Positions 32,109-41,018 of a DNA stretch of 64,000 nucleotides are shown piece by piece. The stretch comes from Clostridia bacterium. Lineage in GTDB: Bacteria > Bacillota > Clostridia > Oscillospirales > SIG627. The stretch spans positions 1 to 64,000 of the forward strand of contig JAFWZW010000024.1 in the NCBI GenBank assembly GCA_017517325.1, given 5' to 3'. The notes below the pieces were generated by a model that had not been told where the DNA came from, ran no database searches, and saw only the letters and a list, made by a program, of their open reading frames with translations. Position numbers and translations under genes: made by a program. How positions within the stretch are numbered: the stretch's first letter is position 1; each line of letters starts with the position of its first letter.

Positions 32109-35100
32109 ATGAAAAAAAGAATCGTATCATTACTTTTGGCACTGGCGCTGATCCTGCCCCTTTGCCCTGCCTTTGAACTGCCTCTTCTTTCCTTGCCCGT
32201 TTCAGCGGCAACCGGTGGCACCACGGGTGATTGCACGTGGGAATTGAAAGGCACCGTGCTTACCATTTCCGGCAATGGTAAGATGGGGGATAACAAATAT
32301 GGAGGACCTTGGGGCACCTCTATTACAAAAGTGATCATCGAAGATGGCGTCACAAGCGTTGGGGATTATGCCTTCTACGGTTGCAGCAGCCTTACCTCCA
32401 TTACCATCGGCAACAGCGTCACCAGTATTGGTAATTCTGCCTTCGCCGGTTGCAGCAGTCTGACCTCCATTACCATCCCGGGTAGTGTTGAAAATGTTGG
32501 CGAATGGGCATTCCATGCTTGTGGCTTAACCGATATAATCATTGAAGAGGGTGTTACCAGCATTGGCGGCGACGCGTTCAGCAACTGTAATAACCTGACC
32601 AGTGTCGCCATTCCGAATAGCGTTACCAGTATTGGTGATCATGCGTTCCATGAATGTGGAAAACTAGCCAACGTTATCATCCCGGAAGGTGTTACCAGCA
32701 TTGAAGAAAATACATTCACGTATTGCAGCAGTCTGACCAGCATTACTATCCCAGGCAGTGTCAAGAACATTGACGAATCCGCTTTTTATGGCTGCAGGAG
32801 CTTGTCTGCTGTCACCATCCCCGATTCCGTCACCAACATTGGGGCTTCTGCCTTCTCCTATTGCAGCAGCCTTACCATGGTTTGGTATGAAGGCAGCGTA
32901 AGCGATCGAAGCAAAATCTCTATAGGTAGTGATAACGACGAGCTTACCGCCGCCACTTGGCATTACGATTGCTGTATGGAAAACGAGAGTGTTTGGACCC
33001 ACGTTTACGACAGCGCTTGTGATACTGAGTGCAACGAATGCGGTAAAATCCGCATACCCCCTCACGTTTATGACAATAAAGTGGATGTAAGTTGCAACGT
33101 ATGCGGCGCCGAACGAACCCTTCCTTATGACGACTACGGCACCACGGGTGATTGCACTTGGACTTTGGATGGCACGAAGCTTACCATTTCCGGCAATGGT
33201 AAGATGGGGGATTATACATCCACCAATGAAGCGCCTTGGGGCACCTCTATTACAGAAGTGATCATCGAAGATGGTGTCACAAGCATTGGGGATTATGCCT
33301 TCTACGGTTGCAGCAGCCTTACCTCCATCTCCATCGGTAACAGTGTCACGAGCATTGGGAAAGATGCCTTCTACGGTTGCAGCAGTCTTACCGCCATCAC
33401 CATTCCCGATTCCGTTACAAGCATTGGAGATGGTGCCTTCGCCGATTGCAGCAGTCTTACCGCCATCACCATTCCCGATTCCGTCACAACTATTGGTATG
33501 GTTGCCTTCATAAATTGCGACAGCCTTACCGCCATCACCATTCCCGATTCCGTCACAAGCATTGGGTCTTCTGCCTTCTGGTTTTGCACGAGCCTTACTT
33601 CCATCACCATTCCCGATTCCGTCACAAGCATTGGGTCTCCTGCCTTCGCCGGTTGCAGCAGCCTTACCTCTATTGCCGTTGCAGAAGGGAACCCGGTTTA
33701 CCACAGCGCAGGAAATTGCTTGATCGAAACAGAAAGCAAAACCTTGATAGCAGGATGCCAAAATTCCATCATTCCTTCGGATGGTTCCGTCACAAGCATT
33801 GGGTCTTCTGCCTTCTCCTATTGCAGCAGCCTTACCGCCATCACCATCCCCGATTCCGTCACAAGCATTGGAAGTTATGCCTTCGATAGCTGCGACAGTC
33901 TTACCGCCATCACCATTCCCGATTCCGTCAAAAGTATTGGGTTTTATGCCTTCCACAGTTGTACAAAGATTACCACCATCAACATCCCCGATTCTGTCGC
34001 AAGCATTGAGTCTCGCGCCTTCAACGGTTGCAGCAGCCTTACCTCTATCACTGTTGCAGAAGGGAACCCGGTTTACCACAGCGCAGGAAATTGCTTGATT
34101 GAAACAGATAGCAAAACCTTGATAACAGGATGCCCAAATTCCATCATTCCTTCGGATGGCTCCGTCACAAGCATTGCGGATTGGGCCTTCTGGTATTGCA
34201 CGAGCCTTACCACCATCACCATCCCGGATTCCGTCACAAGCATTGGGGATTCTGCCTTCTCCTATTGCAGCAGCCTTACCACAGTTTGGTATGAAGGCAG
34301 CGAAAGCGATCGGCGCAACATTTCCATTGGTGATTCTAACGATCCGCTTGCCACCGCCACATGGCATTACGATAGCTGTATGAAAAACGAGGGTGTCTGG
34401 ACCCACGTTTACGACAACGTTTGCGATGTGGATTGCAACGAATGCGGTGAAGTACGCGCCGTACCCGATCACGTTTACGACAACGTTTGCGATGCGGATT
34501 GCAACGAATGTGGTGAGGTGCGCAGCACTGAACACGTTTACGACGATGCTTCCGACGTTACTTGCAACGTGTGCGGCCTTGTCAATCTTGAAGTGGCTTC
34601 CAGCATCAATCTTTCCGTAGAAGAGAGAATCTATCTGAATCTGTGGCTGGATGCCGAAGACGTTGACGCTTGCAAGGCGCTGACCGGGAAAGACTTTACC
34701 TACGATGCCACCGTTGAAACCCCAAACGGCATGCGCGCCCTTGGAAGCGGAAGTGTCAGCGGTGCACCTGTGGAAACAGAATACGGCACCTATTACATTA
34801 TTCGTCTTGACGCGGTTTCTGCCGAGCTTTTTGACCAAAGAATCTCTGTGAAATGCCCCACCGGCACGATCAACGCCGTTGGAGACGAGTCCCTCACCGT
34901 GCTTTCTCTTGCAAAGGCGGGGGCCGCGCAATACGAAGAGCAGATGGCCAAGGATCTTTTCACAGCCCTTTACAATTACGGTGCTTCCGCCACGGGCAAA
35001 GAACTTTTGACAATGCCGCAGGATTTCGTGAAAGATCTGAAGGAAAACATTTCCGTTTTCGCCTCCCCCAATGAAACCGCTTTATTCCAAAACGTTTTTC

Positions 35101-35498
35101 TTTTAATGGGCGATTCCATCGGCATTCGCCTGAAAGGACAGCTGCTGGGTGATGAAAAGGCGCTTTCCGTCAAGATCTTTAACGGATCAACCGAATACAA
35201 AAACCCACCGTACTCTCTGATCGCCCAAGAAGACGGGACCCTGACCCTCGATCTCTACGTCAGCGCGGATCACTTCAACACCAAACTGAAGATTCGGGTA
35301 TATAGCGGAGAAGAGGTAATTGCCGGCTTTACTGGCACGATCAAAGGATATTCCGAGCAAATTGCCAACAACGAGAGCAGAACCCTTGCTTTGGCGCAAT
35401 TCGTTCAGGCCTGTGTCAATTACAAATACAAGGACCCTACGATTCCCGACCATATGGACACGGAAGACGTTCCCGACGTAGGCACGATTCCCCTGTAA
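32109..35498 (+). CDS. Large secreted BspA-type leucine-rich-repeat surface protein
   Basis: 1129 aa. Signal peptide (about 1-34); a TTGDCTW entry motif with ISGNGKMGD; LRR_5 repeats of about 23 residues (unit like ITIPDSVTSIGSSAF) in two blocks (about 60-275 and 365-745), each opened by the same entry motif; HVYD..CD..CNxCG cysteine motifs after block 1 (about 295-335) and three more after block 2 (about 760-822); then an unrecognised C-terminal domain (about 830-1129). No TM anchor, LPxTG or SLH motif is visible. BspA-like proteins bind host or bacterial surfaces. Internal duplications show growth by unequal crossover. Strong promoter under likely XRE control. Confidence 0.88.
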   Translation: MKKRIVSLLLALALILPLCPAFELPLLSLPVSAATGGTTGDCTWELKGTVLTISGNGKMGDNKYGGPWGTSITKVIIEDGVTSVGDYAFYGCSSLTSITIGNSVTSIGNSAFAGCSSLTSITIPGSVENVGEWAFHACGLTDIIIEEGVTSIGGDAFSNCNNLTSVAIPNSVTSIGDHAFHECGKLANVIIPEGVTSIEENTFTYCSSLTSITIPGSVKNIDESAFYGCRSLSAVTIPDSVTNIGASAFSYCSSLTMVWYEGSVSDRSKISIGSDNDELTAATWHYDCCMENESVWTHVYDSACDTECNECGKIRIPPHVYDNKVDVSCNVCGAERTLPYDDYGTTGDCTWTLDGTKLTISGNGKMGDYTSTNEAPWGTSITEVIIEDGVTSIGDYAFYGCSSLTSISIGNSVTSIGKDAFYGCSSLTAITIPDSVTSIGDGAFADCSSLTAITIPDSVTTIGMVAFINCDSLTAITIPDSVTSIGSSAFWFCTSLTSITIPDSVTSIGSPAFAGCSSLTSIAVAEGNPVYHSAGNCLIETESKTLIAGCQNSIIPSDGSVTSIGSSAFSYCSSLTAITIPDSVTSIGSYAFDSCDSLTAITIPDSVKSIGFYAFHSCTKITTINIPDSVASIESRAFNGCSSLTSITVAEGNPVYHSAGNCLIETDSKTLITGCPNSIIPSDGSVTSIADWAFWYCTSLTTITIPDSVTSIGDSAFSYCSSLTTVWYEGSESDRRNISIGDSNDPLATATWHYDSCMKNEGVWTHVYDNVCDVDCNECGEVRAVPDHVYDNVCDADCNECGEVRSTEHVYDDASDVTCNVCGLVNLEVASSINLSVEERIYLNLWLDAEDVDACKALTGKDFTYDATVETPNGMRALGSGSVSGAPVETEYGTYYIIRLDAVSAELFDQRISVKCPTGTINAVGDESLTVLSLAKAGAAQYEEQMAKDLFTALYNYGASATGKELLTMPQDFVKDLKENISVFASPNETALFQNVFLLMGDSIGIRLKGQLLGDEKALSVKIFNGSTEYKNPPYSLIAQEDGTLTLDLYVSADHFNTKLKIRVYSGEEVIAGFTGTIKGYSEQIANNESRTLALAQFVQACVNYKYKDPTIPDHMDTEDVPDVGTIPL
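33651..33801 (+). repeat. Intragenic repeat, first copy (period 375 bp)
   Basis: This 151-bp stretch recurs at 34026-34176 with about ten differences by eye. It encodes AEGNPVYHSAGNCLIET and IIPSDGSVTSI, inside the second repeat block. Confidence 0.85.
34026..34176 (+). repeat. Intragenic repeat, second copy (period 375 bp)
   Basis: Partner of 33651-33801, offset by exactly 375 bp (125 codons), so a five-to-six LRR unit was duplicated in frame. Confidence 0.85.
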
Positions 35499-35514
35499 AC
35501 TCATGAAATAATTT

Positions 35515-35551
35515 GAAGCACGCTTTTTCAAAGAAGGCGTGCTTCTTTTTT
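35515..35551 (+). terminator. Terminator after the BspA-like gene
   Basis: 9-bp stem GAAGCACGC/GCGTGCTTC (35515-35523, 35537-35545), 13-nt loop, T-run. Confidence 0.85.
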
Positions 35552-35563
35552 ACCAAAAAACAG

Positions 35564-35592
35564 TTTACAAGCAAGGAAAAAAATGATATAAT
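35564..35592 (+). promoter_or_regulatory. Promoter of the gdpP-rplI-dnaB-tilS-ftsH-gpsA operon
   Basis: TTTACA (35564-35569), 17-bp spacer, TATAAT (35587-35592); about 62-nt leader to gdpP. Confidence 0.85.
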
Positions 35593-35661
35593 AAAATGGA
35601 ATATACAAATCAAGATCATCACCTTTAAAAACCAAGAAGAAAAACGAGAAGGTAACCATAG

Positions 35662-37689
35662 ATGAAACGAAGAAATCTGTTGAAAAACTCCATTTTTGAT
35701 CGGCTGAATCCCTTATGGGTGATCCTGGTCACTTCCCTGTTTCTGATTCTGTTTTCCCTTGCGGTTGCCATATTGGCCAACAGTTTTTTGTATCTGACCA
35801 TCGGGCTCATTGCGCTGCTGGTGGAGATCGCGCTGTTCTGGCTTTTCGGGATCTTTACCTCTAAAGGGAAGCACAAGGCCGATGAGAAGCTTTCCATTCT
35901 CAACGGGCTGACTCTGAATTTTTTGATGGAAATGATGCTCCCCGTTGCGATCTTCGGCGAGGATGGGCTGATCCTTTGGTACAACAACGCCTTTCAAAAC
36001 GCCACGGGGGTGAACGCTCCCTTATATCAAACCGCTATTCAAGAGCTTTGCGATGAAAAGCTGAGTATGCGCCGCCTGCGGGAGGAACGCCCTGACGCCC
36101 TACGGGAAAAGCCCGTGATCGGCACGATGAAGGGCGAGGAATACGAGGTGGTTTCCTACAAGGTGGAGGCGGAAGGAAAGGTGCTCCTCATTTCCGTATG
36201 GGAGCCCTTGAAGCGGGTGCGCCGCCTGGAGCGGGAGCTTGCTGACCAAAACACCGTTATTTCCTATATTGCAGTAGACAACTACACCGAGGCCGCTTCC
36301 CTTTTGCAGGGCAACTACCGCACCATTGCCGCTAAGATCTCCATTTTGCTGAAGGAATGGGCAACGGGGCTTGACGGCATTTTAAGAGAGGTGGAAAGCG
36401 ACCGCTACATTCTGATGATGGAAGAGCGGAGCCTTGGCCGTCTGACGGAAGGAAAATACGAGATCTTAGATGACGTTCGCGCCATTTCCTCCGACAACGT
36501 TGACGTACCCATTACCATTTCCATCGGCACCGCCTGCCTTGACGGCACCCTTACCGAAAAAGAGACCGCCGCCCATCAGGCTTTGGATCTTGCCATGCAA
36601 CGCGGCGGCGACCAGGCTGTTTTGAAAAAGCGTGATAACGCTATGGAATACTACGGAGGCCGAACGAAAACGGTGCAGAAGCGCACCAAGATCCGAAGCC
36701 GCATCGTAGCTTCCGAAGCAATGAACCTGATGAAGAAGGCCTCCAACGTTCTGATCATGGGCCATCGCTTTGCCGATCACGATTCCATTGGCTCTGCCAT
36801 CGGTATGGCGCGCTTTGCCATGCAGTACTGCGGCAAGGTGAACATTGTGGTCAACGTGCACGACTCCAACCTGAAGGGCGTCTTCAAGAAACTGGGCGGG
36901 CTCAGCGATTACCGCAACGTATTTATTGACGGTGCCACCGCTCAGGATCTGATCACCTCCTCCACCCTTCTCATTATTACAGACGTTAACAACGTTCGTC
37001 AGTTTGAGGCTCCCGAGCTGTTTGAAAACTGCCACGACGTGGTGATCATAGACCACCACAGACAGAGCGCGGAATTTGCGGTGAAGCCCAAGATCACCTA
37101 CATTGAGCCCAGCGCTTCCAGCGCAAGCGAGCTTGTTTCGGAAATGCTGGAGCAACAGCTCCCTCAAGGAAGTCTTTTAAAGGAGGAAGCAGAGCTTCTC
37201 TTTGCAGGGATCATACTGGATACCAAGCAGTTCGCCAACAACACGGGCCCCCGCACCTTTTCGGCGGCGCACTTCCTTCGCTCGGAGGGAGCAAATCCCG
37301 CAGAGGCACAGATGCTCTTCCGCTCGGATCTGGAGGATTTCAAGCGTGAGATCAAATACGAAGCAAACGCCTTCGTTTATCGGGAGATCATTGCGTTTTC
37401 CTATATGGAAGAGAACGCAACGCAGGAAGACAAGATCGCCGCTTCCAAGGCGGCAGACCGTTTGCTTTCTCTGGACGGCGTATTGGCAAGCTTCGTGCTT
37501 TGCCGCATTGATCAGACCGTTCACATTTCCGCCCGTTCCTCGGGCACCATCAACGTTCAGCTGATCACGGAAAAGCTTCACGGCGGCGGTCATTTCGATA
37601 TGGCGGGCGCGCAGGTGAAGGATGCTACCATCAAAGAGACCTTCGTTCAGCTGAAGGAGGCCATTGACGAATATCTCAACGAAGTATAA
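35662..37689 (+). CDS. gdpP: Cyclic-di-AMP phosphodiesterase GdpP
   Basis: Membrane-bound enzyme that hydrolyses c-di-AMP. 675 aa: two N-terminal TM helices (about 18-65), PAS-like domain (about 90-170), a degenerate GGDEF domain (about 185-325), then DHH (MGHRFADHDSIGSAIG, VIIDHHRQ) and DHHA1 (GGGHFDMAGAQ) domains with the metal ligands intact. The gdpP-rplI-dnaB order is conserved in Firmicutes. rplI starts 25 bp downstream. A possible ATG is clear at 35662, with AGAAGG-type site upstream. Confidence 0.95.
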   Translation: MKRRNLLKNSIFDRLNPLWVILVTSLFLILFSLAVAILANSFLYLTIGLIALLVEIALFWLFGIFTSKGKHKADEKLSILNGLTLNFLMEMMLPVAIFGEDGLILWYNNAFQNATGVNAPLYQTAIQELCDEKLSMRRLREERPDALREKPVIGTMKGEEYEVVSYKVEAEGKVLLISVWEPLKRVRRLERELADQNTVISYIAVDNYTEAASLLQGNYRTIAAKISILLKEWATGLDGILREVESDRYILMMEERSLGRLTEGKYEILDDVRAISSDNVDVPITISIGTACLDGTLTEKETAAHQALDLAMQRGGDQAVLKKRDNAMEYYGGRTKTVQKRTKIRSRIVASEAMNLMKKASNVLIMGHRFADHDSIGSAIGMARFAMQYCGKVNIVVNVHDSNLKGVFKKLGGLSDYRNVFIDGATAQDLITSSTLLIITDVNNVRQFEAPELFENCHDVVIIDHHRQSAEFAVKPKITYIEPSASSASELVSEMLEQQLPQGSLLKEEAELLFAGIILDTKQFANNTGPRTFSAAHFLRSEGANPAEAQMLFRSDLEDFKREIKYEANAFVYREIIAFSYMEENATQEDKIAASKAADRLLSLDGVLASFVLCRIDQTVHISARSSGTINVQLITEKLHGGGHFDMAGAQVKDATIKETFVQLKEAIDEYLNEV

Positions 37690-37714
37690 AACCAATTGAA
37701 TAAGGAGAATGAAC

Positions 37715-38155
37715 ATGAAAGTCGTATTAAAAAGTGACGTAAAAGGACAGGGTAAAAAAGGACAGATCATCAACGTATCCGACGGATACGCCCGTAATTT
37801 TCTATTTCCCAAGGGACTTGCCGCACCGGCAGACGCCAAGGCAGAAAACGAACTGAAGAACCAGATCTCCTCTCAGGAATACAAGGCGAAGGTGGATCTG
37901 GAAAACGCAAAAGAAATGAAAGAAAAGCTTGAGAAGATCGAAGTGCGAGCAAAGGCAAGCGCCGGTGCCGACGGCAAGATCTACGGAAGCATCACCAACG
38001 CTCACGTTTCCGAGCTTCTGGCCAGCCAGCACGGCATTAAGATCGACAAAAGAAAGATCAGTCTGGACGCCGTTAAAAACTTCGGCACCTTCCACGCCGA
38101 TATCAAGCTTTCCTCCGGCATCAGCGCAGAGCTGAAAGTGATCGTGGAGCAATAA
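37715..38155 (+). CDS. rplI: 50S ribosomal protein L9
   Basis: 146 aa; N-terminal signature [28 protein letters not shown], connecting helix, and C-terminal domain. ATG 37715 is preferred over ATG 37709 because AAGGAG (37702-37707) is then 7 nt away and the protein begins MKVVL as usual. Confidence 0.97.
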   Translation: MKVVLKSDVKGQGKKGQIINVSDGYARNFLFPKGLAAPADAKAENELKNQISSQEYKAKVDLENAKEMKEKLEKIEVRAKASAGADGKIYGSITNAHVSELLASQHGIKIDKRKISLDAVKNFGTFHADIKLSSGISAELKVIVEQ

Positions 38156-38171
38156 AGAAAGGGATTCCCTC

Positions 38172-39554
38172 ATGGATAAAAACACGAAGCCTTCCATTGG
38201 CGCACTTTTAGGGCGACAACCTCCCTACTCGGTAGAAAACGAGCAGGCGCTTTTGGGTGCACTCATTTTGGACAATGAGAAACTGGGTGACGTTTCCTCC
38301 GTGCTCAACGCGCAGGATTTTTACTTTGAAAAGCACGAAAAGATCTATAGCGCTCTCATTGAGCTTTCACTGCAAAACCGCGGGGTAGACGTGGTCACCC
38401 TTCTTTCCCTTTTGGTGCAGAAGGGGGTATACACGGAGGAGCAGGGCGCTTCCTACATTCGCCAGTTGGCAGAGAACGTTCCCTCCCTTTCCAATATTAT
38501 GGACTATGCCACCATCATCCACGAAAAGGCTCTTTTGCGTGCATTGATCCACGCGGCAGAGGAGATCATGGAGGAGGCGTACGATCAGCACGGCGAGCCT
38601 AACAAGATCATCGACAGTGCCCAGCAAAAGATCTTTAACCTGACTCAGGGTGTTGCTAAGCACGATTTTTCCAAGCTGGACGAGATCATTCAGCAGTTTT
38701 ACATTGAATTGAAGGAAATCAGCTCCGGTAATGAGAACACCAAGACCATCAAGACCTATTTCGGGGATATTGACCGTGTACTGGTGGGTATGAACCCCGG
38801 CGATCTGGTGCTCATCGGCGCCCGACCCGGTATGGGTAAAACCAGTTTCGTTATGAACATTGCCGCCGAGGTGGCGAAACGGAGAAAGGATAAATCCGTT
38901 GCTATCTTCTCTATGGAAATGTCCAAGACCCAGCTTGCCTCCCGTTTGCTTTCCTCCGAAGGAAAGATCGAAAGCAGAAAACTGCGTGACGGGCAATTGG
39001 AGGAGGAGGATCTGGCAAAGCTGGCGGAAGCCGCCGTTGCTCTTTCTCAAACCAATATTTATATTGACGAATCCGGTAATCTTTCCCCTATGGAAATGAG
39101 AACCAAGCTCCGCCGCATTCCCAACCTTGGGCTGGTGGTGGTGGACTATCTGCAGCTTATGAACTCCGACGACAAGAAAAAGCGTGATAACCGCGTGCTT
39201 GAGGTGGGTGATATTACCCGTAACCTGAAGATCATGGCGAAGGATCTTGGCTGTCCCATTATGCTTTGCTCCCAGCTTTCCCGTATTGCTCAGGATCGAA
39301 AGGACAAGCGCCCTCAGCTTACGGACCTTCGTGAATCCGGTGCCATTGAGCAGGATGCCGACGTCGTTCTCTTTTTGCACAGAGAGTTTTACTACAACCA
39401 CGACCCCGCCATCGAAAACGAGGCGGAATGCATTGTTTCCAAAAACCGTCACGGTTCCACGGAAGATATCAAAATGGGTTGGAACGGTAAATACACGCTG
39501 TTCTTCCCTCTGGAGCACCGCTACGATCAGATGGCGCCTCCCCCTGAAGCATGA
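38172..39554 (+). CDS. dnaB: Replicative DNA helicase
   Basis: 460 aa. N-terminal DnaB domain (about 15-120: PPYSVENEQALLGALI), linker, RecA-like C-terminal domain with Walker A GARPGMGKTS (about 217), SMEMSKTQLASRLLS, LVVVDYLQLM, QLSRIAQDRKDKRPQLTDLRESGAIEQDAD. No intein. Start ATG with AAAGGG; 16 bp after rplI; overlaps tilS by 4 bp. Confidence 0.97.
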   Translation: MDKNTKPSIGALLGRQPPYSVENEQALLGALILDNEKLGDVSSVLNAQDFYFEKHEKIYSALIELSLQNRGVDVVTLLSLLVQKGVYTEEQGASYIRQLAENVPSLSNIMDYATIIHEKALLRALIHAAEEIMEEAYDQHGEPNKIIDSAQQKIFNLTQGVAKHDFSKLDEIIQQFYIELKEISSGNENTKTIKTYFGDIDRVLVGMNPGDLVLIGARPGMGKTSFVMNIAAEVAKRRKDKSVAIFSMEMSKTQLASRLLSSEGKIESRKLRDGQLEEEDLAKLAEAAVALSQTNIYIDESGNLSPMEMRTKLRRIPNLGLVVVDYLQLMNSDDKKKRDNRVLEVGDITRNLKIMAKDLGCPIMLCSQLSRIAQDRKDKRPQLTDLRESGAIEQDADVVLFLHREFYYNHDPAIENEAECIVSKNRHGSTEDIKMGWNGKYTLFFPLEHRYDQMAPPPEA

Positions 39555-40981
39555 CCCATTCCCTTTCGGAGCGCTTTGGTGCCTATCACAAAGAGAGAAA
39601 CACCTTCCGCAAAGGGGAGACTCTTTTGGTTGCCCTTTCCGGTGGAAAGGATTCCGTTTGCCTTTTGCACCTTTTGAAGACGTGGCAGGAAAGATTCGGC
39701 TATAAGCTGGCAGCTTGCCACGTGAATCACAAGATCCGCGGGGAAGAAGCCTTGCGTGACCTTGCCTTCTGCCAAAGGCTATGCAAGGAGCTTGATATAC
39801 CGTTTGTTCCGGAAGAAACGGACGTGCCCGCTTTTTGCGCAGAAAACGGTTTCGGTATAGAAGAAGGTGCGCGGCTTGAGCGGTATCGCCTTTTGCGGCA
39901 GGCGTCTCGGCGTTTTGAGCGTTGCCGCATCGTTACGGCGCACTCTGCTTCCGATCAGGCAGAAACGGTTTTGTTCCGCGTGATCCGCGGAACGGGACTT
40001 TTAGGTGCCTGCGGGATCCCCGAGGAACGGGACGGGATCCTTCGTCCCTTGCTCCCTTTTCACAAGGAAGAGATTCTGGAATTTATAGAAAACCGTCAGA
40101 TCCCGTTCACAGAAGATTCAACCAATTCCGATATACTGTATACGAGAAACCGTTTGAGAAACGAAGTGTTCCCGATGTTGGAGGAGATCAACCCTGCAGC
40201 GGAAAAAGCGCTTGTGTGCTTTGGAAGGATCGCTTCCTCTCACAGAGCCCTCACCCGCGCACTTTGCGATTTGTGGCAAGAGAAAACGGGTGTTGATCCT
40301 TTTTCAAAAAAGGTTTCACTTTCGGCACTGGCTCCCCTTTTGCACGACGAAGCGGGAATCCCTTTGCTTTACGAATTTTTCACGCGCATGGCGCAAAGCG
40401 AAAATATTACCATTGATTTTGACCGTTTTTCCCATTTGGTTTCGTTATTAAAATGCCCAGCTGAGGGTAAAATAATCGAAATCTCCTCTTCTTTTGTTTT
40501 CACAATTTGCGGCGGTATGCTTGTTTTTCAAAAGTATGAAAACAAAGACATTCGCATAGAGTACAAAAGAGAGATGAAAACGGGAGAAAACAAGCTTTGC
40601 GAGCTTGGACAGATCCTTTTGATTTCAGAGGAAAAGCCTGAAAAAAATACAAATATTAACAAAAAGCACTTGATTATTCATATGGCTTCCGATAGAATAG
40701 AAGGAGCACTTTTTGCCAGAAATTTCCTGCCGGGTGACAAGATCACCATGTACGGAATGACAAAAAGCATCAAGAAGCTTCTGTGTGATGCCGGGATCCC
40801 TATGGATCTGCGCCGTCATATTCCTTTGATCTGCGACGAAAAAAAGGTGCTATGGCTTCCCTTTATCGGTCTTTGCGACAAGGCAAGGCCTGAGGAAGCG
40901 AAGAGGCACGTTACCCTTTCCCTTTCCGGGGGAAGGCTGGATGAGATCACCTCTGCATTAAGATCGAAGAACCAAAATTGA
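39551..40981 (+). CDS. tilS: tRNA(Ile)-lysidine synthetase TilS
   Basis: Modifies C34 of tRNA-Ile (CAU) to lysidine. 476 aa; PP-loop ATPase signature VALSGGKDSVCLLHLL (about 26-41), HVNHKIRGEEALRD, AHSASDQAETVLFR, and a C-terminal TilS domain after about 360 (FLPGDKITMYGMTKSIKKLL). Starts in the dnaB stop (ATGA). The tilS-ftsH linkage is common in Firmicutes. Confidence 0.95.
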   Translation: MTHSLSERFGAYHKERNTFRKGETLLVALSGGKDSVCLLHLLKTWQERFGYKLAACHVNHKIRGEEALRDLAFCQRLCKELDIPFVPEETDVPAFCAENGFGIEEGARLERYRLLRQASRRFERCRIVTAHSASDQAETVLFRVIRGTGLLGACGIPEERDGILRPLLPFHKEEILEFIENRQIPFTEDSTNSDILYTRNRLRNEVFPMLEEINPAAEKALVCFGRIASSHRALTRALCDLWQEKTGVDPFSKKVSLSALAPLLHDEAGIPLLYEFFTRMAQSENITIDFDRFSHLVSLLKCPAEGKIIEISSSFVFTICGGMLVFQKYENKDIRIEYKREMKTGENKLCELGQILLISEEKPEKNTNINKKHLIIHMASDRIEGALFARNFLPGDKITMYGMTKSIKKLLCDAGIPMDLRRHIPLICDEKKVLWLPFIGLCDKARPEEAKRHVTLSLSGGRLDEITSALRSKNQN

Positions 40982-41018
40982 AACAAGAAATCCTCGTTAA
41001 GGAGATAACAATATCGAA

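Noticed and set aside
33270-34000. CRISPR-like array from regularly repeated short sequences
   Set aside because: The repeats are in-frame LRR codons with a variable 69-bp unit, inside a secreted protein.
32664-34931. A 755-codon open frame antisense to the BspA-like gene
   Set aside because: It mirrors the LRR repeats, has no ribosome site or promoter, and its product is a low-complexity repeat of the antisense phase.
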